A stretch of 64,000 bases of DNA from Limanda limanda (GCF_963576545.1 NC_083647.1:2033007-2097006), one strand, 5' to 3'; numbered from the stretch's first letter, positions 34,438 through 46,777 are shown. Numbers and translations: made by a program. The notes: generated by a model from the sequence alone, not told the origin.

Positions 34438-34443
34438 AATAAA
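34438..34443 (+). terminator. AATAAA polyadenylation signal of the nested unit
   Basis: Exact hexamer about 220 bp after the last candidate stop, followed by a GT/T-rich stretch (ACCTTGTTCACATTTGTTCC). It fits a 3' end, but the hexamer alone is common in AT-rich DNA. Confidence 0.3.
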
Positions 34444-34609
34444 GCTTTCACTCCACATATACCTTGTTCACATTTGTTCCCTGTACAATATGTTCACCTA
34501 TAACATCAAGCATCACATGAATGTTTAGTTTTAATTAACTGCAGTGCTTTTGGTAAAGGCTTACTTATAAATAATAATAAATATTAATATATACATTTTT
34601 ATTATAAAT

Positions 34610-34960
34610 ATTGTGTGGGAGGGGCTTCCCCCACGTGCGGAATGCTGTGACCCCACGTGTGCACTGCAATGACCCATAAGGTGACCAATAGCAACACTTC
34701 TACCAACCAATCACGAGTGACATTAGTTTCAAGGGTCTGTGGTTTCCTCCAATGGTGAGTAGAGAGAGGTTCTAGCCAGCGGCTGGACTCCGATTCATAT
34801 GCTAATTAGATCACACGTCGCGATCGGTCCGCGAGGCTCAGCGAGCCCCCCCGCGGCTCTCTCCTTTGTTCTCCAAATCCCCCTTAAGGTCCGCAAACGC
34901 CGATAGACCCACCTTGTCTTCACTGGCGAACGCCGAGGTAACATCATGGAAACAGTTGGT
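34610..34960. other. Second CpG-rich block, possible solo LTR or unannotated promoter
   Basis: Starts TGTGGGAGGGGCTTCCCCCA and contains CACGTG-type words (CCACGTGCGG, CCACGTGTGC), CCAAT boxes (GACCAATAGC, ACCAATCACG, CTCCAATGG) and a very CpG-rich stretch (CACGTCGCGATCGGTCCGCG, CCCCGCGGCTC). Promoter-like composition with a TG start would suit an LTR, but I found neither a matching CA end with a target duplication nor any flanking retroviral coding sequence. Unidentified. Confidence 0.3.
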
Positions 34961-37156
34961 TACAGCAGGGGATTAGGCCTGTCCGTAGAGGTTCACTGTG
35001 ACAATAATACTGCTTTTCGTCTAGTGTGTGAAAGGAAGGTCTAGCCACTTCTCATGGCTAAAATCTCAGGAGGCTTTGGAGGCCAAACCAAAGCATAGAT
35101 ACTATCTGTAAAAAAAACAGGATGATGTTGCTATTATTTTAGTTGTGTCCTGCGAAAGTAAATTATTTTTCTAAAAATGTTCTAACATTTTTTTTCCAAA
35201 TTAGTAACTATGTGAAACAATTATATTCTAGGACTGAGGCTGTAATGACAGAGCTCAATATGGGACTTTAAAGTTCAAGTTGCTGTCACATCAACTCTGT
35301 ATATAGGCTCATGTGCACTAAAACCATAATAACTTAACACGTAAACTTTCTTTTAAAAAAGTTATAATTATGTTGTTTACAGAGAAATATTAATTTGTTA
35401 TCTATTAATAAAGATAGTCTTTTTTTCATATTTACTGTAGGCCTTCTCTTATGCACTCAATGAAACTGAAGCCCATGAAACCCCTGGGTACATTGTCTGT
35501 CCACTTTATGAGTCACCACGTGAACCTAAAACTCCCCGAACATTGAGTTTCTCAGCCAGCAGTCAGTCCACAGAGAGATAGTTATTCATCCTGAAGTAAG
35601 CAGGGCAGTGGGACACAGGTTTTGAGTATCTCTCGGAGGAGCTTTGTCATTTTACAAGGGAAACCTTGTTTGTGAAACTAGACGGGACTAATTCTGCTGA
35701 GGAAGGCGTCTCTGAGCCAAAGCTGCTGTGGAGCCTCAGAGTTTTATTAAAGACTCTACTATCTCTGGATTTTACTCAGCTGAGAGCAGGCTCATTTAAG
35801 CACTGGCATACAAATACAGCACAGTGGTTACCTATTGGGCAACATGATTGTTGCACATTTCCTTACATTAGAAAACAATAAGATTATGAACCAGTCACAT
35901 ATTTTTTTCTAAAATCTATGACAGGAAACAGCACAGACATTTGTAACAGAACATGATTATATCCTGATTACATTTACATGCAGTATTCAAATTTGTCTTG
36001 AGTCTCCACATGTGAGAACTGAGGAGAGAACTGCTCACTGTGTTTACAGGCTAATGGCTGCTTAGCATTAGAACAGTCACATGCTATGACATATTTATGC
36101 TCATATAGTAGATGTTTGTAGGTTGACAATGTATTTGCATTTATACTTGTGTTTAATGAACAATTGGATCACATACCATCCTGAATCTGATTTCAATCTT
36201 AAAACCAAAAATTTTAATGTCAGGTGTAAATTACAGTATAAAAGGTCACAGAGAGAAACACTCTTTGTCCGATTAAGCTCACAATGCTATACCCCTGGGT
36301 TAAAACATTTTTAATGCAAAAATATATATTTAGCATTATTCATATTAGGTGTGAAATAATATTATTACACGTTGTATTAAAAATTGGGAATTAATACCAG
36401 TACCATTATGATAATACCAATAAAATTCAAATAATTCGCAGATTATTTTGCTCTCTCTGGTCTTATGAAGCCAAAGCAGCACTGTATTGTCACACAGACC
36501 TGCACAATGAATTGCAACCCGCTCAGCTGAAGAGCTGAACCCCAATAGTCCATTTGCCCCCCAGCAAACACATTTTGGCTGCAGAATGCTCCCTAGACGA
36601 CATTTGAGAGAGGAGGTTATGGGGGTTGGGGGAGCGAGAACACGCTTCAGGGGAAGAAAAACATGGCGTCGATCTGTGAAACGATTAAATCCAGATTCCT
36701 ACTGACAACATTTCTCACCCCCCCAGAGGGGAATGACATGGGTAGCGGCACAGAAAGAAAGATGGAGAGAGAGAGAGAGCAATGGAGGAGGAGAGAGATT
36801 ATGAGAAGGATTGTGCTGGTTATCTTAATTAAATGGAAGTGCATTTTATCCTCCTCCTATTGATTTTTGCCAGGGGCAATGTGTGTATTTCAAAGGAAAA
36901 GTCTGCACTATTAGGCTGGTTTAAAGACTCTATTCTTTACTCATGGCCGACGCGACTATGCAGTCAACAAAGTATTCAAATGGTCATTGAAAGCAACATC
37001 AAAGCAGAACTCCAAGAAACAATGTACATCTGCCAGATGCAATTTGGGTCCTGCTTTTCTGTTGCCATTGACATTTTTAGGAAACGATGACACAGTATGA
37101 TGCATGAGAGAGGGGGAGAGTAGCATTTATTTGCAAAGGTGTCTGATTATATGGAC

Positions 37157-37215
37157 GCGGTCTTGTTGTGTGTGAGTGTGTGTGAGTGTGTGTTTGTGTG
37201 TTCATGCATGTGTGT
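37157..37215. repeat. Impure (GT)n tract
   Basis: TGTGTGAG and TGTTTGTG units. Confidence 0.75.
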
Positions 37216-37996
37216 CTCACCTCTGAGCATTCTATATGCCAGTGCTGATACCATCCCAGTCACAGCATCCAGGCTGCACAGGTCCCAAAATAAATAAAAC
37301 AAAAGCAATATATTTTTATTTTCCGTCCTTTCCTCCCCTTCTGGCCTACAATCAAAAAGGGAAAGCCCTTTTGATTTTGCGAAAGTTAATGTTAACAGTT
37401 ATGTCAAGCGCACTGTGCTGCAGGCGACACTGCTTAAGTATATCTTTTGCAATTTATGTGACCTGCTTTCTGGCAGAGGTTTTTTCCCATTACTGGGAAT
37501 GACATTTCATTTAGACCCCATCATTCATCTTTCCCTGTTCGGACTGCACCTCTCCCTCTCCCTCTCTCTCTGACTCTCTCTGACTCTCTCACTCCCTTTT
37601 TTTCTCACTCCTTTATCCCTTTATCCCTTCATCTCTCAGTCTACATTTACACATGGTTAATTATGTTTTACACTATGTTTTACTTTCCAATATTTTTTCT
37701 CTTCATCTCTTATTATCCTATTTTACACAGTGACTGTGCTTGACTGACAATAAATATGATTATTACCAATTATGCACGCAGTTGCACGGGTATTACCTGA
37801 CTAAAGCTCATGCAGTGTAATGGCCAATTTATGCTTGAGCGTATTTTGTAAAACGGATAGATAGGACCGCCCTATCCGTCGTGAAACGCCCTCTCCGAGT
37901 GCTTCGGACAGCTTTTCGTACATGTCTGATTTTTCTAACTTCTCCGTGTTGTGTCGGAGAGCCCGCGGACAGCTCTTGGCTGTGATTGGTCCGCGA

Positions 37997-38062
37997 ACGA
38001 CATCATTTCCGTATGTCGTCATTTCCGTACGACGTCATTTCTGTTCTACGTCATTTCCGGAC
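37997..38062 (+). promoter_or_regulatory. Four tandem ACGTCATTTCCG-type repeats (CRE/ATF-like)
   Basis: About 16-bp units read GACATCATTTCCG, GTCGTCATTTCCG, GACGTCATTTCTG and TACGTCATTTCCG. The last two contain ACGTCA, the CRE/ATF half site in reverse. An inverted CCAAT (GATTGGT) lies just upstream at 37984. The arrangement looks like a small promoter or enhancer module; activity is inferred. Confidence 0.45.
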
Positions 38063-38225
38063 CTGTAACTTCCTGATTCACAATAAACACATACAGAACT
38101 ACGATTCTACGATTAATGTGACGTGTGTGTTAAGCCAGGGGAGTTGTCCGGCTGACGGTGGCTCGTTCGAGCACTGACGACATGTGTGCACGGTCACAGA
38201 CGGTTAGAACAAGCTTTCAAAACGG

Positions 38226-38455
38226 CGCTAGCAGGCTAGGCTAGCGGGCTAGCAACCATGCTAACTGCGGTGGTAACAGTGCATAACAGCGCCGTCACGA
38301 CTTTAATTCCACTTCTATCATGACACTGTTTCTATAATACCGCCAGGCTAGAAGCAAACACTGGGTAGTAGTTAGTGTCGGGAGTCCCTGCTGACTGTGT
38401 ATGGAAGCTGAGGTTGAAGCTAGCTGGGAGGGGAGCTAGCTAGCTCTGTGTAGCC
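38226..38455. repeat. Clustered GCTAGC palindromes
   Basis: GCGCTAGCAGGCTAGGCTAG, GGGCTAGCAACC and, 190 bp on, GAAGCTAGCTGGG and GGAGCTAGCTAGCTC give several overlapping self-complementary hexamers within the CpG-rich element. Confidence 0.6.
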
Positions 38456-41284
38456 TCAAGCAGATTCAAGCTGTGGAATCAGCAACACAGTTCGGAAACA
38501 AGACCGGGGAACCGCTGCGCTAAGAAACGATAACATCAGCATCTTGACCCGCTGGGTGTCACTTTATTTAGTTCTGTTAGTTGCCATGGTTCAGTGTGTG
38601 GGAGGCAGGCTGACAGAGAAATATAAACACAAGTGGACTTCTTCTTCCGATAATTGGGGTAGGCTTCTCTGAGCTCGTCTTCCGTTGCGCCACCTATGGG
38701 TTTGGCGGTGAATTTTATTCGACGTACAGTGGTCGGAGGAGTAAAAATCAAAAAGACTCTTCGTCTCCTGCTGAGCCCTCTCCGAGAAACGGATACGTAG
38801 AAGTATATAAGAGCCTTAACACAACAGCCCTGCAATAAACTCTACCTTCATGAAGGTTATAGGATTCTGTTCTTGTTGAAACTGTTGTAGAGATGTGTTG
38901 ATTCAGCTTGATCATCATTTTAAAGGCTGTATTTCCCAATTTAAGTGTTTTAGATATTAGGGGAAGTGTGAATTCAAAAGTTAATGCATGAATTGTGCAA
39001 AGCAATATCTAGTTTGGAGACAAGTGCAGTGAACAATTTGTTTGTGTTTGGAGGAAAAAATATTAGGGTGGAAATATTCTGCTTTCACCAAACATTTGTA
39101 AATTCTGGATGCAAATGTCATGAATTCAATCAAACACAAAAAAATAGTTTCATAAACAGGTAAAATTATCTAAAGTGAAAGTAAATAAATTGCATTTATA
39201 ATGTGGTCTAAAACTTTCCTCTCATTCACACACAAAGATGGCAGCGAGCTACCGTTCAAAGTACATCCAAACAATCTGAAATCATTGTGGTCCAGTTTCA
39301 AGGCGCTCAAGGACACTAAGACCACTGACAAATCACCCACTGCACCTGCTGAGCCCTGTCAGCCCAGTGGGTGGGGCTGAGCCTGTTTCTCGGTCATTTC
39401 ACTGCTCTGTGCTCAATATGGAGCCAACTTCTTCTGAAAAATACAAATACAAATAATTTCGCAACGATTCTTAATCCCAAATCACACACATAATGAATCC
39501 CTGAAGGACGAGCACCTGAGCTGAATGAGTTTCCCACAGTCTTCACAACAAAAGTATCTTTGAGTAATCCAAATGGGACTCACTCTATTTCGGACCATCG
39601 CCTTGTGGGATCAAGAGACCTGTCCTCAGAAACCTGTGCTCTGTGGAAAGGATGCTGTAGTCCTCTCTCTTTGTGTGTGTGTGTGTTCTTTCTCTTATGA
39701 ATTCATGACGTGTGATCCTTTATACTTTTAGAAACTAATTGAATAACAGACTGCATTGCTTAGAACATCAAGGGTTTTCATGTGCAAATGCATTTGTCTG
39801 TGTATTATCATTTTATCATTTTATCATTTTAGTAGTTGTTCACACACACACCTAACTTAATGTTTGCTTGTATGATCTTGTGTCTATATATAGCCATTGT
39901 ATTTTTTGCAATGAAATGGTTTTAATGGGCTTTTAATGGGATCCAGTCAGCGAGGGGCACACAGCACTGGATCCTGTTCAAACTGGTCACATTTGAAAGA
40001 AATTAACTTTTATGAGTGTGAAGGGAGCAGCTATGAGCAAATGAAGTGACACTGGGAAACCGCCTGAAGCCAATGCTTCATGTCTGTCTGTCTGTCTGTG
40101 TGTCTCAACATTTTGTATGTCTGGCAAGTTTAATAAAGAAAGGCAAGGAAGTTTGGGTCAGAAGTTCCACCTAATGCTGTTGAGAACCTGTTGCTTTAAA
40201 GCATGACTGGATTTCTGATCAATTATTGATTGATAGACTTAGCTTGGGGCTCTGGGGATGACAATGTCACTGTCTACCCCTTTGGTTTAACAGAAATACT
40301 GATGAGTGTTTTACAGACATTTGTGTTCCACAACAGATGAAGCCTGAATTGTAGTCTGCCTTCACAGACCTTATAGACCTCCTGCTAATTCGCAGCCTTT
40401 TAACTTCCACTTGTCTGTGGTCAAAGTTTATTTAACCATAAGATGGTGTGTTTTCACGTTTCTGTTCACTATCATTTCCTATTTTTTGCATGTCCACTCT
40501 AACCACCCTGCTATGTCCTTTTTTCAGTGCACGCCTCCTCCCCCTTGTGTGTATTCACATGTGTTCTTGTGTGTCTGCTGGCTACAGCAGCTCCACTTTG
40601 CTCCAAGAAATGGATTCATTATCCTTGCATAGTTCATCCACATATTTGCCCTGCATCTATTACGTATCTGCCAGGAGGCTCGAGTTTGGAATTGCATTAC
40701 ACTCCTCGGCGTGATGAGTGCTGCACAAAATGTGCCCCAGTGTATTCACTAGTTCATAACAGACCCTTTTGTTTCAAATATGGCTGCTGGAGCTGTCTTG
40801 GCAGAGATCTATCAATATGTTATTCAGGAGATGATGATTGTATCAGTAAAGGGATGAAGGACTGAATCAATTCTTGGAGTGTCTTAGGTTGTCACTGGGA
40901 GTGAAAAGGGAGCATTTGTCGATGCTCTTCAGCTGTAGTTAATTTCCCTTCAGGGTGTGGTCAACAGAGAGTGAAATCTGCCGCGCTCTCTGCTACTGCA
41001 CCAAAATAAGGTTTGCGTCCATTTCCTGTGCTCAATACTTGACTCAGTGTGTGCCTTCCCTATCTTTCGGCTTTGGCATTGCTCTGCTTGACTGAGTTCC
41101 AATGATCATCTGATCACTTTTCACTCGACTATAACTGCAGCATTCATACAGTTATGACTGGCCTTATTGGAGAGAGAAATGCTTAGGTGTTGTCCTGCTC
41201 CTGGATAAATCTTAAAGCTCATCTGTCTGCTATCAAAGACATTTGACCCCTGATGCCTTAAAAAAAAGTGAGAGATTCAATTTA

Positions 41285-41520
41285 AATTCAATTCAATTCA
41301 ATACAAGTTTATTTATACACATCTCAACATGCATTATCTCAAGACGTTTTGCATAGAAAGGTTGAGACTGAACATTATAATAGTGACAAGCACAACAGAT
41401 CCCACCATGTGCAAGGACTTGGAGACAGTGGAGAGAAAAAGGAAAGGAACCTCTGATAGAACCGGAGTCAGGGTGGGCAGCAATCTGCCTCTACTGGATA
41501 GGGAGACGGGGGAATGAAGA
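41285..41520. repeat. Common teleost interspersed repeat
   Basis: Starts AATTCAATTCAATACAAGTT and TATTTATA, then ATCTCAAGACGTTTTGCAT, later GGAGACAGTGGAGAGAAAAA, GGAACCTCTGATAGAACCGG and GGGCAGCAATCTGCCTC. This order of blocks is typical of an abundant fish repeat. Non-coding; open frames across it on both strands are spurious. Confidence 0.7.
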
Positions 41521-44193
41521 GACGAAAGGGGAGACAGACCAGAAAAGAAAGAAAACATTTGTTTATAAATATATAAATAAACTAAATTATCAAGACATTC
41601 CCTATGTGATATTGTGATGGTAAAAGGTGAATTATTAATAAATACAAATGGAATATAAATTTGTCAATAAATTGATACAATTTAAATAGCATAACACATT
41701 CAGTTCATGAATGAATTCATAAATAATTGAATTTAAATATCTACTGAAAAATTGTTTAACTTTAGCCATTTTATTAGCTGAATCATTTAGCTTCTCCATT
41801 TAGCCTTTCTGTGACAATGTGGCCTTGTGCTGGTAAACATGGTAAACAATGTAAATTAGCTGCATCCGCCTCATAGCTTGTCATCCTGGCTCAAAAGACT
41901 CTGATGGCAACGTTAGAGTTTGTGCTTTTGCCAACACTGATACGTTTAAGGGACATTGCAGATGAAATGGAGCGCCGATCCTCAGTTTGGAGACATGCTG
42001 ATCGTCTTCTTCCCACGCTATACATCATACATCTCTCATGTGTTGTACATCTCCATATGACATGTCAAGTGATGGCCAATCAGAAAGCTTGTTCTATCAT
42101 GTTTCTAAATTGAAGTGTTTTACCTGGTTTTTAAAAGCATAAGGCTCAAAGTATCAGAGAAAGGCACATTATTAAGTTCATCTAATGGCTATTAGGAAAA
42201 GGAAGAGCAGCAGGGAAGAGGAAAAGCAAATGTGAAAGGAAATTGACATTTTAAATGCTTGATTAAAATATTTATTATTAGTTAAATTGGCAACTCTGTT
42301 ATTTAGTTGTCCTTTTAAACTGCAATTTAAATTCCTCTTTTTCTTAATGACCTAATTAATGTATTTTCAATGCTGAACTCAATTACTGTTTTATACTGCT
42401 ACATAATAGTTTATTTCAATTTCTTCTGCCCACAAAAATGTCTGATAAATGACTTGCTTTATTTCGGTATTCATAAATTTGTGACATTTTGTGAACACAT
42501 TTATTTATGTGTATGTTTATTGTTCCCTTATTTATTTATAAATAAAAAGCTTTTTGGAAATTTCTGTTAGACTTCCTTCTAATAGCCATATAGTGTATAA
42601 AAGGGATACTTATTACAGTTGTATCACTAGATGGTACCAGGTGTTATCTTGTTATTGATAGTAACAGCCCTGATTATTAATATAAATTATGATAATGATT
42701 TAAGCCTAATCATTAATGTAGAGCTGGTGTCTGGCTTCACAAGATTTGCTTCTGGTGGAAATGAAGAAAAAAACTGGAGAAGCAGTGTACCAGTGTTGAA
42801 GGTGACCTCTGATCCTTCAGCATTATGGCCCAGCAAATTAAAACATTAGTGCTATCAGATGGAAGAGGGCTAAGCGGATATGCACACCACATCAGGCTGG
42901 CTGAACATACATAGGAGGTGAACGCCTATCACTGATTGATCTCGCTGCTAGGTTACCCTCGTCTTATATAATTCCCTGTCAGCTAAATGTAGCAAAAATA
43001 TTCCCTTTAGCATTGGATTTAATGCAAATTCTCTGAGAGGAAGATGAGTGAGAGAAGAAGAAGAAAGAAAAAACGTTTCCACTGTGTACTGTTATTGGAA
43101 ATGAGATGGCTTTTTTATGAGCTCAGGGCTCAGGGCCCACTAAGCTTTTGAACATTTATAGGCTCAGATAAGGGGAGTCCATTATATCTCATGCAGAATG
43201 CTCATTACAGTCAGACACTGGCTTTGATGCCTCAGAATCTGTGAAAGCCTGCTTTCTCAGAGGTCAGCATGGAATCAGAGAGTGATCATTGTGTCTGTGT
43301 CCTCTGTCTTGGAGACAACTTCTCACATATTTAGGAAGACTGTATAAAACTGTATGAAACTGTATATTAATACTCTCCTACCTTGATACATGACAGCATT
43401 AGTAATTTATTCAATATTTGAAACTATGAGTGAATAGTGTCCTTACTCAGTAGTTTGCCATATCAACACAACACCTTTTACAGTGAATATCTACACTCAT
43501 AGCAGTTACCACTTAATGTGTTACCCAACTGCTGCCTGGTGACACATCCAGCACACACAGGGAAACAGTAGCACTGATTTGAAGTTGTGTTCCTGGACAC
43601 CCAATGAATGTGCATCCAGAATTTGCTTTCCTTTTAGCTGTTTTTGTCTCCACCTGTAAAAATTCTCCACCTTTGTCTCAGGTAGTTTTCACTGAAGCTG
43701 TCTGCTGCTTCTCCAAGCGAGACTGATAAGGCTCGATTCAAACCAGAGCGGTTAGATGAAAAATGCTAAAATGCTGTAGCAGTGCCAGAGCACCAAAGCA
43801 ATCATAAGATATTAAGCTGCATGCCCTTAAGTTTGACGGTGACAATACACTGTATATATATAAACTCTTGCCCCAGATATGATTGGATTACTTTTCTTTT
43901 TCCATAATTCATGGAGATATGGATCCTGTGTTGTTCTATGGTTTATGTGTGTAATTATTTAGCTGCTTCTTGAAAAATCAGAATCTTTCAAGAACTGCAC
44001 TCTGGTGAACTGCAGAGTTGTTTATCTTTGTCTCTGTGTCCTCTGTCTTGGATAAAACTTCTCACAATATTTTGCAATACCGTATACTGTTTAATGTTCC
44101 GACAGCAAAAGTAATTTGTTTAATCCTTTTAACAGCTTAAGATATTAATAATTCTCTGTGGGTCGAGCACTGTGAGCAACCCACAAAGGCAGC

Positions 44194-44781
44194 TACATTT
44201 TATGGACAAAGGTATTGGGACTCCTACACATTACACCTACAGGAGCTTTTATGACATCCCATTTTAAATCCATAGGCATTAATATGTAGTTGGTCCCCCC
44301 TTTGCATCAATAACAGCTTCCACTCTTCTGGGAAGGCTTTCCACAAGATCTTGGGGAATCTTGGTGGAAATGTTTGCCCATTAATCCAGAAGATTATTTG
44401 TGAGGTCAGACACTCATGTTGGACAGGAGGACATAACTTGCAATCTCCGTTCTAGTTCATCCTAAATGTGTTTGATGGGGTAGAGATCAGGGCTCTGTGC
44501 GGGCCACTCAGGTTCCTCCACAGCAAACTCACCCAACCATGCTTTTGTGGACCTTGCTTTGTGCACTGAGTACAAGCATGCTGGAACAGAAAAGGCCCTT
44601 CCCCAATATATTCCCACAAAGTTGTAATCACAGAAATGTCCAAAATGTCTTTGTAAGCTGAAGCATTAAAATCTCACTGGACCTAATGGGCCCAGTCCAA
44701 CCAATGGCAATGTAACTGAATGAAACCCCCTGAATTTGATGAATAAGAGGTGTGTCCTAATACTTCTGTCCATATAATGTA
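44194..44781 (-). mobile_element. Non-autonomous Tc1-like element with both ends
   Basis: The left end TACATTTTATGGACAAAGG and the right end, in reverse complement TACATTATATGGACAGAAG, are inverted repeats of about 28 bp and carry the TA target dinucleotide. The interior (TGGTCCCCCCTTTGCA, CCACTCTTCTGGGAAGGC) is that of the widespread fish Tc1-type repeat. At 588 bp it is far shorter than a full 1.6-kb element and lacks the N-terminal two thirds of the gene. Confidence 0.9.
44440..44660 (-). pseudogene. Tc1-like transposase C-terminal remnant
   Basis: On the minus strand LWEYIGEGPFLFQH, followed by CTKQGPQKHGW and SGPHRALIS, corresponds to the segment of Tc1 transposases that normally holds the second catalytic Asp (FQHDNAP in the family) and the GP-SPDLNPIEH block. 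The second catalytic Asp is lost (ACT in place of the expected DNA). The Asn-Pro-Ile-Glu block is mutated and out of register. The DNA-binding domain is missing. Non-functional. Confidence 0.8.
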
Positions 44782-45760
44782 CTCTATATACAACTGCAGA
44801 CAAGTCTCTAACATCTGCTTGTGGTCCCTAACATCCGATAACATCAACTTCTAGGCATTAGTTAGTGCGGTGTTACGTTCAAGGGATATTCTCCATCTTG
44901 TCCTATGTTCAAAAAGGAAAAGTGTTTCGTTTAAAAAAGCATAGAGGAAATGATGTCTGATCTTCTGAGCGGGCCTCATAATTTTCATAGTCCTGCCACA
45001 CAAGCCAGTAGCCATTCAGATTTACCTTTAGCCTCAGCGCACCCTCAAGTTCGGTCTGTATTGTTAATTACAAGGCCAAAACACATGAGGACGCTAGGGT
45101 ACAAAACTGCAGCTGTGTACCAACTGCAGAAGTTAAATTGGGCAGAAGACCTTCAAACGTACAAGGGATATTCACCATCTCGTTCTATATATTTTTTTTA
45201 AATCGTCTCTAATTATTCTAAAATTCAAGGTTCCCCCGCAATAAATAACATTACTCACCCTTTAATTTTTTCCAGTAAACCTTTTCAGAGCAAATTCTCA
45301 GTACTGCTAAAGCTTTAACAGTGGTTTGTATATGATTGTTCTATTTTTATGTATTAGCCTCTAAGTGGTGCTAGGGAGGCCAGTTACAGCTCTATATGTC
45401 TAGTTATACTATTTTCTGATTTCTAATGGAGCTATATTTTTTTTTAGGTAGAGGTGTGATGGCGTATGTGAGCATGAATGGCTTTTCCATGAGTCACGTG
45501 GATACACTGTCTGTTAACCTTGAGTTAGAGCATTTGTTTATCATGGGCTGATATTAGAGACAATGCTACTCCTAATACAGTCTTGTTTGTTTTATCACTC
45601 ATTAATCCAAGTTTAAGTCCCCATTGGCCTACCAGCAGTGACTGGGTGATGAATGAATGATCTTTTTGGAATGGCAGACTGTATATTGGTAGAAAATGTA
45701 TTCACTTTCAAATGAGAGGTCAGCTCACATATGCATGCTTGTCCAGGACTGTATATGATG

Positions 45761-45990
45761 GGTCGGCTGTGGTTAAGAGATAGAGTGGTTGTCCTCCAAC
45801 CTGATGGTCGGCGGTTCGATACCAGTCTTCCCCGTCTGCATGCTGAAGTGTCCTTGGGCAAGATGCTGAACCCTGAATGGCCCCTCAGAAAAAAAGTGCT
45901 AACCATATATGCAATGTGTGAATGGCAAACTGTACTGTAAAGTGCTTTGAGTGGTTATTAAGACTAGAAAAGCATTATATAAAAACAAAA
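45761..45990 (+). mobile_element. tRNA-derived SINE, near full length
   Basis: The tRNA-like head GGTCGGCTGTGGTTAAGAGA is followed by box-A-like TAGAGTGGTTG and box-B-like GGTTCGATACC (45813-45823). The body has AAGTGTCCTTGGGCAAGATG, CTGAACCCTGAATG, AAACTGTACTGTAAAGTGCT and TTGAGTGG, and the tail AAAAGCATTATATAAAAACA. An inverted copy lies 0.8 kb downstream. Confidence 0.85.
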
Positions 45991-46049
45991 CATTTACTAT
46001 TTGTATTTTAACACGTGTTTCCAACATCCACAGACAATGTAAATTAAAA

Positions 46050-46350
46050 ATTTAATAAACAGGCAACGAGTGCTCTACAGCAGTCAGTGGAGGTGGGGAT
46101 AAGTGCCTTTTGCGGACAAACATGTTGTCTTCAACGTTGTCCAAAAAACTACATCCTTGGTTGTCAGCTGTCTCAAACATTGGGTCAAAAATCGCTGCCA
46201 GATCATTTCTTTGTATTATTTTACAATATCAGACTGACACAGACATTTAAGAGCTGACAACAATATTCTTAGAATCACTTTCTGTTTGGCAATTTGTCCT
46301 TAAAGTAAAAGCACAATGTTCGTTTTGTTAATGAAACGCTGTACATCGAG
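46050..46350 (+). repeat. Second copy of the 31.85-kb dispersed repeat
   Basis: AATAAACAGGCAACGAGTGC, CAGCAGTCAGTGGAG, GGGTCAAAAATC, AGAATCACTTTCTGTTTGGC and AAAGTAAAAGCACAATG follow the same order as at 31850-32160. The SINE ends just before it. Confidence 0.7.
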
Positions 46351-46699
46351 CTGGATTACTGAGCTTTTATTTTGAAAACTTGTGAACTTGGATCTAAAGA
46401 TTTTGTCAATTGCTTAACAGACCACTGATATAGTTGGCATGAAATGTATCAAAAAACAACAACACTTCAGTAAATCATTCAAACGTTCACATAAGCCACA
46501 CACATGAAAAGTAATAGAGCAAATTGAGTTTCATTTGATCAAAAACATTGACTATAAAATCTTCATTGCCAATGAACCAGGAAGGATGAAAGTTCTCTAA
46601 TTTCACTCTTCACCCTAGACTCTTTATCAAAAGCTCTTCACACAACGTCCACCACACAAATAATAAAAAAAATGACAATATATTGTAGAACTTAAACTT

Positions 46700-46740
46700 G
46701 AATATGAATATGGGCTACACAAATAAAATTTGATTGAACT
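46700..46740 (-). repeat. Short tail of the (TCAA)n repeat family
   Basis: ATGGGCTACACAAATAAAAT followed by TTGATTGAACTT matches the terminal part of the repeat at 63180-63440, same orientation. Confidence 0.65.
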
Positions 46741-46777
46741 TGCTAATTGGAAGTGGTCTAAATGGTACATTTTCTGT

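Larger units (their letters stand above)
37821..38816. mobile_element. CpG-rich candidate Harbinger-type MITE, about 1 kb
   Basis: Flanked by TAA on the left (37818-37820) and TAA on the right (38817-38819), the size of a PIF/Harbinger TWA target duplication. The ends TGGCCAATTTATGCTT and, in reverse complement, AGGCTCTTATATACTT are partly alike (about 10 of 16), with CGTAT shared a little further in. GGCGCAACGG and CGCCACCTATGGG near the right end are words seen in fish Harbinger MITEs. No transposase frame remains. Assignment is tentative. Confidence 0.4.
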
